DNA of 24,297 nucleotides from CAWELS01 sp964468205 (GCA_964468205.1 CAYXVG010000078.1:1-24297), one strand, 5' to 3'; shown: positions 6,368 to 15,572, counted from the stretch's first letter. Translations and numbers: made by a program. Notes: generated from the sequence alone by a model not told the origin.

Positions 6368-8557
6368 CTATCCCTCGCTCCCCGCCAATCCGCTCTGCGG
6401 CATCACCTCCGAGGTCAGAGCCCTGTCGACGAGTGTGCGGCCGCCCTCCTCGATGCGGATATGGCCGCCGGTCTCTCCGCCGGTCCGGAAGTCCACCTGA
6501 ATCGTCCGGCGTCCAACCGCCAGCGACGCGCCGGCCATGCCCGCCTCCTCCCGGAGCGCAACCGGAACCATCGATTCCCTGCCCTGGCCGCCGGCCTCGA
6601 TCACGTGGAGGAAGACATCTCCCTCGCGGGCGGCGCCCGGCTTCACTTCCATCCGCCAGCGCCCCACGAGTTCCGGGACCTCGTCAAACGGCAAGGGCTC
6701 AATACCGGGAAGGGTTCGTTTTGCCTGCTCTGAAGGCCCGGCGAAGATCGAGTAGTTCACCCCGTCGGCCAGGAACTCCTTGCCTGGCCCGCCCACCTTC
6801 TCAAGCACTGCGTCCGCGGGCAGCAGCGTGCGGCAGAAGAGCCGGCCCTCGTTCTGATCGCTCCGCCAGACGTTGCCCTCCACCACCGGTTCGTTTGCGT
6901 GGTGCAGCAGCCACCTCTTCGCGTACGCCGCGTCCGTCGAAACCACCCGGTCGAGAACAACGAAATGATCCGGCGGCAGAAACACGAACTGGCGCACCGC
7001 CAGCCGGCACTTGGCCGGGTTGTAGGTCGCCGTCGCGTCACCGGCCGCATAGGTGAAGTGCGGCCCCGTTTCAAAGGCGATCACCTTCGAGCCGAGCGCT
7101 TGGTACTGCCCGCCCGCCTGGCCGTAAACCGTACCGTTCCAGTAATTCGACGGAGCCTCGCCGGGCATCTTGATCAGCACGCAATTGTGGGCCACCGTCT
7201 GGGCGAAGTAGTTCTGCAGATTGTCCGTCGTCCCCACCCGAGTCCCGCTGTCCAGAGCGAGATGGCCCTTCTTGAAGATGGCGAAATGGTTCGCGTCATA
7301 GTGCCGGTGCTGGCTAAGAATTCCGCCGCAGGCGAACAGGGCGTACGTGTCGTCCGGGCCGTCTCCCGACCGCATGAAGGTCTGGCCCATGCTCTCGAAG
7401 TGCCGGGCCGGCGGCAACGACTCGACGGCCAGCGGTGGAGGAGCCTCTTCGAGGCGCGTCATCAGGAACGGATAAACAGACCATTGCGTCGCGATGTAGC
7501 CGCCGCCGACGCGCTCCCGCGGATAGGCCGCGAGCGCCGCGTACCGGGGGTGCGAGCGGGCGTAGAAGTGCATGGCCTGGGAAAGGTGCGTGTAGAGCCA
7601 CCGGCTCTCGATCTCGTTCGTCAGATGCCGGCTGTCGCCGTATCCGAACTCCAACCCGCCCGGCAGCCAGTTCCAGACCACGTAGTTCGGGAACAGGCCG
7701 ATGTACGGCCACTTCGGAGCGAGATCCTCTCCCGTCGCCGACTGCCAGGTGTAGAGGAAGTTCCACTCAACCCACGGATAGGCGTTGAGCGCATAGGAAA
7801 GCGTCGCCGAAGCGGCCCCTCCGTCGTCGCCCGCGGCGGCCGAGCGGTGCTCGAGCAGACGGCGCAGGTTCGAGTGGCCTTCCCGCAGCAGTTCGAGCGC
7901 CCGCCCATCGTCCGCCCCCTCGCCGAGCAGCGCCAGCCCGGCGAACCAGGCCACGTTGCGGCCTCCGTAATAGCCGCCTCTGTGATCCCCGCTGTTCCGC
8001 CGCACGACCCCCGGCTTGTGAACCGTCTCGTGGGCGTGCCGCAGCATGCTTCGCCCCATCTCGATCCGCTCCTCCGGATCAAGGTCGTTCCAGACCCAGT
8101 CGAGCGCGGCCACCCACGAAACCCGGGACGTCGAATACCAGTTCACGCAAAGGTTCGCCTCGTAGGAAGCGTGGTAGTAGTCCAGACTCGCCCAGAGCAT
8201 GTCGCGGATTCGCTTCAGTTGCTCCTCCGACGGCTCCACCCGGTGCACGAAGGCGGCGCTCATCAGTTGATTGCCCCAGTCGCGGGTCTCGGCCAAACTG
8301 CCCGGCCGCCGCGGCGGAAGCTTCAGGTCGTCCCAATACGGCTTCGGCGCCGGACCCTCGGCGTGCCGCCGCACCGCCTCGAAGTGATCCCGGTTCACGG
8401 TCCGGGCCCGCTCGGCGATAGCGGGCCAACTGTCCGCATTAAAGAACAGCCGCGGGTGGTCCCGGCGGATCGAGTCAATCCAGTCCCCGGCCTGCCCAAA
8501 CACGCGGGCAAACGGAACCGCGGTGGCGGAGAGCAAAGTGCGTCGGCGAAGTTTCAT
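6368..8557 (-). CDS. Secreted heparinase II/III-family polysaccharide lyase-like protein
   Basis: About 729 residues. The start at 8557 is preferred over the in-frame ATG at 8602 because it gives MKLRRRTLLSATAVPFARVFGQ, a signal peptide with a twin-Arg-like RRRTLL motif; the 15 residues before it look untranslated. Residues ~25-380 are helical with many aromatic residues (alpha/alpha-toroid type). The C-terminal half contains GGILSQHRHYDANHFAIFKKG and LALDSGTRVG, the hallmark of the Hepar_II_III beta-sandwich domain with candidate catalytic His and Tyr. Family members cleave uronate-containing polysaccharides (heparin, alginate, exopolysaccharides) by beta-elimination. With the sulfatases in this window, a sulfated uronic polymer is a fair guess for the substrate. 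Confidence 0.85.
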   Translation of the reverse strand: MKLRRRTLLSATAVPFARVFGQAGDWIDSIRRDHPRLFFNADSWPAIAERARTVNRDHFEAVRRHAEGPAPKPYWDDLKLPPRRPGSLAETRDWGNQLMSAAFVHRVEPSEEQLKRIRDMLWASLDYYHASYEANLCVNWYSTSRVSWVAALDWVWNDLDPEERIEMGRSMLRHAHETVHKPGVVRRNSGDHRGGYYGGRNVAWFAGLALLGEGADDGRALELLREGHSNLRRLLEHRSAAAGDDGGAASATLSYALNAYPWVEWNFLYTWQSATGEDLAPKWPYIGLFPNYVVWNWLPGGLEFGYGDSRHLTNEIESRWLYTHLSQAMHFYARSHPRYAALAAYPRERVGGGYIATQWSVYPFLMTRLEEAPPPLAVESLPPARHFESMGQTFMRSGDGPDDTYALFACGGILSQHRHYDANHFAIFKKGHLALDSGTRVGTTDNLQNYFAQTVAHNCVLIKMPGEAPSNYWNGTVYGQAGGQYQALGSKVIAFETGPHFTYAAGDATATYNPAKCRLAVRQFVFLPPDHFVVLDRVVSTDAAYAKRWLLHHANEPVVEGNVWRSDQNEGRLFCRTLLPADAVLEKVGGPGKEFLADGVNYSIFAGPSEQAKRTLPGIEPLPFDEVPELVGRWRMEVKPGAAREGDVFLHVIEAGGQGRESMVPVALREEAGMAGASLAVGRRTIQVDFRTGGETGGHIRIEEGGRTLVDRALTSEVMPQSGLAGSEG

Positions 8558-8692
8558 GAGGAACCCGACTGACAGTATATCCCCCGGGCCGCGCATCGAC
8601 ACCGGTCCCGCAAGCGAAAATATCCAGGAAACTCTGAAGAAGGGTATCGCTCAGCCGGTCAATCACGGATAATCGGAATAACCCAATCGTCT

Positions 8693-8698
8693 AGGAGG
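8693..8698 (+). promoter_or_regulatory. Strong Shine-Dalgarno AGGAGG for the TM-repeat channel gene
   Basis: AGGAGG sits 10 nt before the ATG at 8709 and fixes that start. A GATAAT hexamer (8668-8673) upstream could be the -10 box, but no convincing -35 was found. Confidence 0.7.
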
Positions 8699-8708
8699 AA
8701 AACTCATC

Positions 8709-10196
8709 ATGGAAGCTCTTTGGCAAGAAACTACCCGAGTTGTTGGTCCGTATCTGCCCCGGCTAGCGGCCGGCGCGGCGGTCCTCGTTCTCGGCTGGCT
8801 GGTCGCACTGCTGCTGGCCGCCGTCACCCGCACTCTTCTCCGGCGCACCACCATCGACGACCGCCTCGCCCACTGGATAGCCGGCGAGGAAAAGGTCAAG
8901 AAGATCGATCTCGAAGTTTGGATCGGCAAGGGCGTCTACTACCTGGCGATGCTCTTCGTGCTCATCGCCTTCTTCCAGACGCTCGGCCTCACGATCCTTA
9001 CTGACCCGCTCAACCGCCTGCTGACACAGCTCTTCGAGTACGCCCCCCGGCTGCTTGCCGGCGGCGCCCTGGTGCTGGCGGCCTGGCTCGTGGCGACGAT
9101 ACTGCGCCTGATCGTGAGCCGCGTGCTCGGAGCCACGCAACTTGACGAAAGACTCTCGGCCGGCGCCGGTCTCGAGGAGGGAAAGAAGGCGCCTCTGTCG
9201 GCCTCGCTCGCCGACGCCCTCTACTGGCTCGTCTTTCTCTTGTTCCTCCCGGCTATCCTCGGCGCGCTGGCCTTGGAAGGCCTGCTCGGGCCCGTGCAAG
9301 GCATGATGGACGAACTGCTCGGCTATCTGCCGAACATCGTGGCCGCCGGCGTGACGCTTCTCGCCGGGTGGATCCTCGCCCGCATCCTGCGCAAGATCGT
9401 CAGCAACCTGTTGGCCGCGGCGGGGCTGAACGGCCTCGGCGAACGGGTCGGCCTCAAAACAGTGCTCGGCAGCCAGCAGCTCTCCGACGTGCTCGGTCTG
9501 GTGGTCTACATCCTCGTGCTCGTTCCGGTCCTCATCGCGTCGCTCAACGCCCTGGGCCTGGACTCGCTCACAACCCCGGCATCGAACATGCTGAACACCC
9601 TGCTCGACGCTCTGCCGGCAGTCTTCGGCGCGGCGCTCGTGCTGGTGATCGCCTACGTGCTCGCCCGCATGGCGGCCGGACTCGTGACGAACCTGCTCAG
9701 CGGCGTCGGTTTCAACAACATTCTCGCCCGGCTCGGAATCGGCAAGGAAGCCGCCGAAGGCGAACGCACCCCATCTGAGGTGGTGGGCTCTCTCACCCTC
9801 GTGGCGCTCATGCTCTTCGCCGCCATGGAAGCCTCCGGCATGCTCGGCTTCACGGCGCTCTCCGATATACTGATGCAGATTCTCAACCTCGCCGGCCACA
9901 TTGCGCTCGGACTGGTGATCTTCGCTCTCGGGCTCTACATCGCCAACCTGGCCGCGAAAACCATCGAAGCGGCCGGTTCCGAGCAAGGCTGGATCCTCGC
10001 CCTGCTGGCCCGCGTCGCAATCCTGATCCTCACCGGAGCAATGGCCCTGCGGCAGATGGGCCTCGCCAACGAGATCATCGTGCTCGCCTTCGGCCTCGTC
10101 GTCGGAGCCATCGCGGTCGCCGCGGCCATCGCCTTCGGGATCGGCGGCCGCGATCTCGCCGCGAAGTATCTCGACAAGTGGACCAGCTCGATTTAG
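8709..10196 (+). CDS. TM-helix-repeat mechanosensitive channel-like membrane protein (CmpX/MscS-related)
   Basis: A 495-residue, very hydrophobic protein with about ten transmembrane helices. It contains repeats of one unit: a helix of the type LPRLAAGAAVLVLGWLVA followed by an amphipathic RxILRR/RKIVSNLL segment and a second helix. Good examples begin near residues 14, 115, 209 and 300 (APRLLAGGALVLAAWLVA, LPNIVAAGVTLLAGWILA, LPAVFGAALVLVIAYVLA). This is the 'conserved TM helix' repeat of CmpX-type proteins, which share the pore helix of small MscS channels. The C-terminus, GIGGRDLAAKYLDKW, is also typical. The large cytoplasmic MscS beta-domain is absent, so true channel activity is uncertain. 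The gene stands alone with its own ribosome site and terminator. Confidence 0.8.
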   Translation: MEALWQETTRVVGPYLPRLAAGAAVLVLGWLVALLLAAVTRTLLRRTTIDDRLAHWIAGEEKVKKIDLEVWIGKGVYYLAMLFVLIAFFQTLGLTILTDPLNRLLTQLFEYAPRLLAGGALVLAAWLVATILRLIVSRVLGATQLDERLSAGAGLEEGKKAPLSASLADALYWLVFLLFLPAILGALALEGLLGPVQGMMDELLGYLPNIVAAGVTLLAGWILARILRKIVSNLLAAAGLNGLGERVGLKTVLGSQQLSDVLGLVVYILVLVPVLIASLNALGLDSLTTPASNMLNTLLDALPAVFGAALVLVIAYVLARMAAGLVTNLLSGVGFNNILARLGIGKEAAEGERTPSEVVGSLTLVALMLFAAMEASGMLGFTALSDILMQILNLAGHIALGLVIFALGLYIANLAAKTIEAAGSEQGWILALLARVAILILTGAMALRQMGLANEIIVLAFGLVVGAIAVAAAIAFGIGGRDLAAKYLDKWTSSI

Positions 10197-10222
10197 CAGG
10201 CAGTTTCGGAGTGCAACGGTAG

Positions 10223-10267
10223 AGCCGCCGCGGACACGATTTCGCCCCGTGTCCCGGCGGCTTTGTG
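10223..10267 (+). terminator. Rho-independent terminator after the channel gene
   Basis: The left arm AGCCGCCG-c-GGACACG (10223-10238) pairs with CGTGTCCCGGCGGCT (10248-10262): 15 bp with a single bulged C and a 9-nt loop, followed by TTTGT. The stem is very stable but the T-run is short. It lies 26 nt after the stop codon. Confidence 0.75.
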
Positions 10268-10269
10268 GC

Positions 10270-10298
10270 TTGACACATCCACACCCCGATGCAATAAG
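10270..10298 (+). promoter_or_regulatory. Sigma-70-type promoter of the fucosidase-sulfatase operon
   Basis: A perfect TTGACA (10270-10275) is followed after 17 bp by AATAAG (10293-10298, 4 of 6). It lies just after a terminator and ahead of the lipoprotein fucosidase start at 10340. Just downstream, around the expected transcription start, is an 8-bp palindrome GTACGTAC (10302-10309) that could be an operator half-pair; no regulator can be assigned. Confidence 0.5.
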
Positions 10299-10339
10299 AT
10301 TGTACGTACTAAATCGTTTACTTATACGAGAACAACACG

Positions 10340-11920
10340 ATGACAAAGACTTGCCTCTCCTTCGCACTGCTCCTGCTCCTGGCCGCCTGCGCGTCCCAAC
10401 CCGAACCCGAGTCCGCGCCGGAGCCGCCTTCCTTCACCGGCAACATTCCCAGCGACCTAGCCGAGGTGGACCGATTGATCGCCGCCGGCCCGTTTGACGA
10501 TTCCTGGACGTCGCTCGAATCCATCGGCGTGCCGGAATGGTACCTGGACGACAAGTTCGGAATCTTCATTCATTGGGGGGTCTACGCCGTGCCGGCCACC
10601 GGCAACGAGTGGTATCCCCGCCGCATGTACCAGAACCAGATGGACCAGCAGCGCGGCATCAACATCTTCGAGCACCACCGGAAAACCTGGGGCCCTCAGA
10701 AAGAGTTCGGCTACAAGGACTTCATCCCGATGTTCAAGGCCGGGCAATTCGACGCCCCCGAATGGGCCGCCCTCTTCAAGGCGTCCGGCGCGCGCTACGT
10801 GGTGCCCGTCGCCGAGCACCATGACGGCTTCCCGATGTACGACTGCAGCTACACGAAGTGGGACGCGAGTGAAATGGGCCCGGGACGCGACGTGATCGCC
10901 GAACTCGCCGGCGCCGTCCGCGCCGAGGGCATGAAGTTCGGCGTCTCCAGCCACCGCGCCTTCAACTACGCCTACTACCCGCGGAGCGAGGAGTTCGACA
11001 CCGTGGACGAAGAGAACTTCGGCCTCTACGGCAAGCCTCACGAATGGCTCTACGGCGACATGAAAGGGGAATGGCCGCCGCAAACCGAGGAGTTCAAGGA
11101 CGATTGGCTGGCGCGGACCGCGGAACTGGTCGAGAGCTATCAGCCGGACCTCGTCTGGTTCGACTTCGGCATCGGCCCCCGCTGGGTGGAGTCCCCGGAA
11201 GCCAATCCGTTCCAGGAGCACCTGCGAAAGTTTACCGCCTTCTACTACAACCGGGCCGCCGCGCTCGGCAAGGTGGGCGCCATCAACTACAAGCTGAACG
11301 CGATGCCGGAAAAGGCCGGCATACTGGACATCGAGCGCGGCAAGCTGGACGACATCCGGGAGCGCTACTGGCAGACAGACACATCGGTGAGCTACAACTC
11401 CTGGGGCTATATCAGCAATCACGACTACAAGTCGGTCGACACGCTGGTGGATGACCTGGCCGATATCGTCGCCAAGAACGGCTGCCTGCTGCTGAACATC
11501 GGCCCGAAACCGGACGGCACGATTCCCGATCCCGAGGTCGCCATGCTCAAGGAAATCGGCCAGTGGCTTTCGGTGAATGGAGAAGCCATCTACGGCTCGC
11601 GCCCCTGGAAGACCTACGGCGAGGGAAGCGCGCAGACCTCCGGCGGGCACATGTCCGAGCGCAAGTTCCGCGACGTGCGCCACACCGCCGAGGACATCCG
11701 GTTCACCACCAAAGGCGATGCTCTGTACGCGATCGCCCTGGCTTGGCCCGCTAATGGCAAGCTGACGGTGAAATCGCTCGCCGGCGCTCCGGTGCAGTCC
11801 GTTTCGCTCTTGGGCCACGAAGGCGAACTCGCCTTTGCGGCCGGCAGTGACGGCCTCGAGATCACGGTTCCGGCCGAGCAACCCTGCGAGCACGCCTTCG
11901 CCTTCAAGATCATGCAGTAG
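10340..11920 (+). CDS. Lipoprotein GH29 alpha-L-fucosidase
   Basis: A 526-residue protein. It begins with a signal peptide ending in a lipobox LLAAC (Cys17), so it is probably membrane-anchored outside the cytoplasm. GH29 signatures follow: KFGIFIHWGVYAVP (~72-85), VPVAEHHDGFPMYDC (~155-169) and PDLVWFDFGIGP (~269-280), where D275 is the expected catalytic nucleophile. The C-terminal ~100 residues form a beta-rich tail typical of the family. The acid/base residue is poorly conserved in GH29 and is not assigned. It would release terminal alpha-L-fucose from glycans. A lipoprotein sulfatase follows 11 nt downstream, so the pair probably acts on sulfated fucose-containing glycans. Confidence 0.9.
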   Translation: MTKTCLSFALLLLLAACASQPEPESAPEPPSFTGNIPSDLAEVDRLIAAGPFDDSWTSLESIGVPEWYLDDKFGIFIHWGVYAVPATGNEWYPRRMYQNQMDQQRGINIFEHHRKTWGPQKEFGYKDFIPMFKAGQFDAPEWAALFKASGARYVVPVAEHHDGFPMYDCSYTKWDASEMGPGRDVIAELAGAVRAEGMKFGVSSHRAFNYAYYPRSEEFDTVDEENFGLYGKPHEWLYGDMKGEWPPQTEEFKDDWLARTAELVESYQPDLVWFDFGIGPRWVESPEANPFQEHLRKFTAFYYNRAAALGKVGAINYKLNAMPEKAGILDIERGKLDDIRERYWQTDTSVSYNSWGYISNHDYKSVDTLVDDLADIVAKNGCLLLNIGPKPDGTIPDPEVAMLKEIGQWLSVNGEAIYGSRPWKTYGEGSAQTSGGHMSERKFRDVRHTAEDIRFTTKGDALYAIALAWPANGKLTVKSLAGAPVQSVSLLGHEGELAFAAGSDGLEITVPAEQPCEHAFAFKIMQ

Positions 11921-11931
11921 GATGAGAAATC

Positions 11932-13449
11932 ATGCGAGCGAAATCACTACCTGTCCTGTTCCTACTCGCCGCCTGCCTCTTCGGGGCGGAGAAGCCCAAC
12001 ATACTCTTCCTGATGACCGACGACCACGCCGCCCACGCGCTCGGCGCCTATGGCGGCCGGCTGGCTGGGCTTGATCCCACGCCGCATCTCGACCGGCTGG
12101 CTTCGGAGGGCGTCCGGCTCACGAACGCCTTTGTCACGAATTCCATCTGCACCCCCAGCCGCGCCACGCTCATGACCGGCCAGTACTCGCATGCCAATGG
12201 CGTCAAGACGCTGAACGGCCGGATCGAGCCCGCGCGGCAGCACCTGCCGCGGCTTATCGGAGAAGCCGGTTACGAAACGGCGATGATCGGCAAATGGCAT
12301 CTCAGCGAAGAGCCGGCCGCGTACGACTACTACGCGGTGCTACCCGGCCAAGGGTCGTATTTCAACCCGATTTTGCGCGTGAAAACCGAGGGGACCTGGC
12401 CGGACAACGTGAAGCGTTTTGCCGCCTATGATAATCTTCACTCCACCGATGTCATCACGGAGCTCTCGCTTGAGTGGTTGAAGAACCGCGACAAAAGCAA
12501 GCCGTTCTTCCTGCAACATCACTTCAAGGCGCCCCACGACAACTTCGAAAACGCCGAGCGCTATGACTTCCTCTACGAGAACGCGCACATCCCCGCCCCG
12601 GTGAGCCTGTGGAAGGAGCCGAACCACGGCTCGGAGGCGACCAAGGGCATGGGTACCTCGATCGGCAAGCGGAACCAGCGGCGCAACATGGGTCATCACA
12701 TGTTCGTCGACCCGGAACTTTCCGCCGAACAGTACAAGCTGACGGCCTACCAGCGCTACCTGAAGAAGTACCTCCGCACCGTTCGCGGCGTGGATGACGC
12801 AGTGGGCATACTGCTCGACTACCTCGAGGAAACCGGCGAGCTCGACAACACCATCATTCTCTACACCTCCGACCAGGGCTTCATGCTCGGCGAGCACGAC
12901 TACATTGACAAGCGCTGGATGTACGAGGAGTCGATGCGCGTCCCGTTCATCGTCCGCTACCCGAAGCTCGCCGAAGCAGGCGCCGTCGCGGACGCTCTCG
13001 TCAACAACACGGACTTCGCGCCCACTCTGCTCGAGCTGGCGGGCGTTTCCGCGCCGGACTTCATGCAGGGACGCAGTGTCGTTCCGATCCTGACGGGCGA
13101 GACCCCCGCCAACTGGCGCACCGCAACCTACTACCGCTACTGGATGCACATGGCTCACCACGACAATCCTGCCCACTACGGCATCCGCACCAAACACTTC
13201 AAGTTGATCTTCTTCTACGGACTACCGCTCGATGCAGACGGAGCGATGGAAAGAGCCACGCAGCCGGGCTGGGAACTCTACGACCTGCGCAAAGACCCGC
13301 ACGAGATGAACAACGTCTATGGCGACCCGGCCTATGCGGACATCCAGCGCGAATTGAAGGCGGAACTCCTGCGGGTCAAAGACGAGATCGGCGACCGTGA
13401 TGAGAAGTACCCGGAACTGATGAAGGTCCGCGCGAAGTATTGGGATTGA
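11932..13449 (+). CDS. Cys-type sulfatase, probable lipoprotein
   Basis: A 505-residue sulfatase. The signal peptide ends with LLAAC (Cys15), matching the lipobox of the upstream fucosidase. NILFLMTDDH supplies the first metal-binding Asp pair (D30, D31). C73-T-P-S-R is the formylglycine-forming signature, to be oxidised by an FGE- or anSME-type enzyme not present in the window. MIGKWHLS and YTSDQGFMLGEHDYIDKRWMYEE carry the remaining conserved Lys, His and Asp residues. Its length is normal for polysaccharide sulfatases (S1 family); the substrate is unknown, and fucose sulfate is a reasonable guess from context. The ribosome site AGGA overlaps the upstream stop region, indicating translational linkage to the fucosidase. 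Confidence 0.9.
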   Translation: MRAKSLPVLFLLAACLFGAEKPNILFLMTDDHAAHALGAYGGRLAGLDPTPHLDRLASEGVRLTNAFVTNSICTPSRATLMTGQYSHANGVKTLNGRIEPARQHLPRLIGEAGYETAMIGKWHLSEEPAAYDYYAVLPGQGSYFNPILRVKTEGTWPDNVKRFAAYDNLHSTDVITELSLEWLKNRDKSKPFFLQHHFKAPHDNFENAERYDFLYENAHIPAPVSLWKEPNHGSEATKGMGTSIGKRNQRRNMGHHMFVDPELSAEQYKLTAYQRYLKKYLRTVRGVDDAVGILLDYLEETGELDNTIILYTSDQGFMLGEHDYIDKRWMYEESMRVPFIVRYPKLAEAGAVADALVNNTDFAPTLLELAGVSAPDFMQGRSVVPILTGETPANWRTATYYRYWMHMAHHDNPAHYGIRTKHFKLIFFYGLPLDADGAMERATQPGWELYDLRKDPHEMNNVYGDPAYADIQRELKAELLRVKDEIGDRDEKYPELMKVRAKYWD

Positions 13450-13460
13450 GCGCCTGGGCT

Positions 13461-14915
13461 TTACTCTATCCGGTAGTTCGGCGCTTCCTTCGTGATGATC
13501 ACATCGTGAACGTGACTCTCGCGTAGCGCGGCCGGGGACACCTTCAGGAAGGTCGCTTTCTCCTTCAATTCCTGAATATTGGCGCAGCCGGTGTAGCCCA
13601 TGCCGGAGCGGAGTCCGCCCACGAGTTGGAAGACCATCTCCGAGATCGGCCCTTTGTACGGTACGCGGCCTTCGATGCCCTCGGGCACGAGCTTAGCACC
13701 CGAATCCTGCGCGTAGCGGTCCGAACCGCCGATCTCCATCGCTCCCAAGGAACCCATGCCCCGGTAGCTCTTGAAGGTGCGGCCCTGGTAGAGAATCGTT
13801 TCGCCCGGGCTCTCCTCGGTGCCGGCAAACAGGCTGCCGATCATGACGCAGTCGGCGCCCGCGGCAATCGCCTTGGTGACGTCGCCGGAATACTTGATGC
13901 CGCCGTCGGCGATGAGCGGAATGCCGGTATCGCGCAGCGCCCGGAAGACTTCGCTGATTGCCGTGATCTGGGGTACTCCCGCGCCGCTCACCACCCGGGT
14001 GGTGCAGATGGAACCGGGACCGATGCCGACCTTCACGCCATCGACGCCGCGATCCGCGAGATCCTTGGCTCCTTTGTAGGAGGCCACATTGCCGGCGATC
14101 AGTTGCACATCCGGCAGCGCCCGCTTCACCGCCTCCACGGCGTCCAGCACGCGTTCGCTGTGACCGTGCGCCGTGTCGATGACCAGGACGTCCACCTTGC
14201 GCGCCACGAGCTCCTGCGCCCGTTCGAGGAAGTCGCCGGTCGCCCCGATGGCGGCGCCCACGCGCAAGCGGCCCTGCTCATCCTTGGCGGCGTGCGGGTA
14301 TTTCAGCTTTTTCTGGATGTCCTTGACGGTGATCAGTCCCTTGAGATTGTAGTCATCGTCCACCACCAGCAGCTTCTCGATACGGTGTTTGTGGAGCAGC
14401 TTCTCGGCTTCCTTGAGAGTGGTGCCGACGGGAACCGTGATCAGGTTGTCCTTGGTCATCAGGTTCTGGATAGGCTGGTCGAACTCGGTTTCAAACCGGA
14501 GGTCGCGGTTGGTGAGGATGCCGACCAACCTGGCGCCGCGGACGATCGGCACGCCCGAGATGCGATAGCGCCTCATCAGATCGAGCGCCTCGTACACCAT
14601 GCGGTCCGGCTCGATGGTGACCGGATCCACGATCATCCCGCTCTCACTGCGTTTCACCCGGTCAACCGAGTCCGCGTGCCTCTCCACCGGCATGTTCTTG
14701 TGGATGATGCCGATGCCGCCTTCCCTCGCCAGGGCGATGGCGAGCCGGGCCTCGGTGACGGTATCCATCGCGGCGCTGGAAATCGGAATGTTCAAGGGGA
14801 TGGCGCGGGCGAAATTGGTCGCGGTTTGGGTCTGTGCCGGAACTACGGCGCTTCGTGCTGGTTGCAGAAGCACGTCATCAAAGGTAAGCCCTTCCGGGAT
14901 AGTGTCTGGGACCAT
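13461..14915 (-). CDS. guaB: Inosine-5'-monophosphate dehydrogenase
   Basis: A 484-residue cytoplasmic enzyme converting IMP to XMP with NAD+, the first committed step of GMP synthesis. The order is canonical: N-terminal TIM-barrel strands (EGLTFDDVLLQPA), two CBS domains (~97-145 and ~155-203), then the barrel with catalytic Cys304 in GIGPGSICTTRVVSGAG and the flap region YRGMGSLGAM. Full length and intact. It converges with the fucosidase-sulfatase operon, with 11 bp between the stops and no visible terminator. It is a housekeeping gene unrelated to its neighbours. Confidence 0.97.
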   Translation of the reverse strand: MVPDTIPEGLTFDDVLLQPARSAVVPAQTQTATNFARAIPLNIPISSAAMDTVTEARLAIALAREGGIGIIHKNMPVERHADSVDRVKRSESGMIVDPVTIEPDRMVYEALDLMRRYRISGVPIVRGARLVGILTNRDLRFETEFDQPIQNLMTKDNLITVPVGTTLKEAEKLLHKHRIEKLLVVDDDYNLKGLITVKDIQKKLKYPHAAKDEQGRLRVGAAIGATGDFLERAQELVARKVDVLVIDTAHGHSERVLDAVEAVKRALPDVQLIAGNVASYKGAKDLADRGVDGVKVGIGPGSICTTRVVSGAGVPQITAISEVFRALRDTGIPLIADGGIKYSGDVTKAIAAGADCVMIGSLFAGTEESPGETILYQGRTFKSYRGMGSLGAMEIGGSDRYAQDSGAKLVPEGIEGRVPYKGPISEMVFQLVGGLRSGMGYTGCANIQELKEKATFLKVSPAALRESHVHDVIITKEAPNYRIE

Positions 14916-15010
14916 AAGATTATCTCATCATACGGAACCGCGCTCGAACCCTGCAAGGGAGCGCCCGCCGCGACCGTCGCGAGGAAGCAACAGAGAGCCA
15001 GCGGCTCTTT

Positions 15011-15532
15011 TCAGAAGCGCCATCCCACCGCCATGCTGGGCAACAGCGTCAGCGTCGGTCCTACGTGTCCATGGATCCGGAATTGGGGCCGAATGAACAG
15101 AGAACGTCCGAGGTCCACGGTAGCCCCGCCTCCGAGCACCACTCCAAGCGCGTTTTCCCAATCGTCCCGAACGAAGATCGGGCCTCCGGGCCCTTGTGCC
15201 TGGACTTGGAGCTTCCGTATGGCCAGCCCGCAACCGATCTGGAAAAACGGCCGGGTTCGTCCAGCCTTCTTCTGAATCATGTAGCTTCCAGTCAGGAAAT
15301 GCCTTTGCTCGGTGCGCGCCAGGACTTCATGGAACATGTAGTCGAATTGGAGCCGGTGCCTGCCATCATACGGAAAGCCGGCCGAGGCCCCAACCGCCAC
15401 GATGCCGGACGTTCCCCCCTCCTCTTCTATACTGAATCCGCCACCGGCGACCGCCGAGACATCAGTGCGCTGTGGAAAAGCGGGAATCGCCATGCACACA
15501 AACGCCACACCGAGAAAGAGATGGAATCTCAT
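15011..15532 (-). CDS. Small outer-membrane beta-barrel protein
   Basis: A 173-residue protein. A signal peptide (MRFHLFLGVAFVCMAIPAFPQ) is followed by alternating amphipathic strands (GIVAVGASAGFPY, HRLQFDYMFHEV, HFLTGSYMIQKK, RPFFQIGCGLAI, ALGVVLGGGATVDL, FIRPQFRIHG) and a C-terminal aromatic (GWRF). This is the layout of a small, probably eight-stranded, outer-membrane barrel. The function is unknown. It reads divergently from plsC. A short hairpin, AGAGCC-agc-GGCTCT (14994-15008), lies just after its stop but without a T-run in this direction. Confidence 0.75.
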   Translation of the reverse strand: MRFHLFLGVAFVCMAIPAFPQRTDVSAVAGGGFSIEEEGGTSGIVAVGASAGFPYDGRHRLQFDYMFHEVLARTEQRHFLTGSYMIQKKAGRTRPFFQIGCGLAIRKLQVQAQGPGGPIFVRDDWENALGVVLGGGATVDLGRSLFIRPQFRIHGHVGPTLTLLPSMAVGWRF

Positions 15533-15540
15533 GGGACGAT

Positions 15541-15569
15541 ACTATACCTTCCAAACCTTACCGTTTCTA
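15541..15569 (-). promoter_or_regulatory. Candidate promoter of the outer-membrane barrel gene
   Basis: On the minus strand TAGAAA (complement of 15564-15569) and TATAGT (complement of 15541-15546) are 17 bp apart, each with at least 4 matches to consensus. Transcription would begin within a few bases of the ATG at 15532, giving an almost leaderless mRNA. Confidence 0.35.
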
Positions 15570-15572
15570 GCT

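Noticed and set aside
6899..8572. Long plus-strand open frame opposite the heparinase-like gene, and similar long antisense frames opposite the channel, fucosidase and guaB genes
   Set aside because: These are high-GC shadow frames, rich in Arg, Pro, His and Val, with no domain signatures, lying opposite clearly identified genes.
8558..8602. Heparinase-like gene start at 8602
   Set aside because: It would bury the signal peptide behind 15 unrelated residues; the start at 8557 gives a clean export signal.
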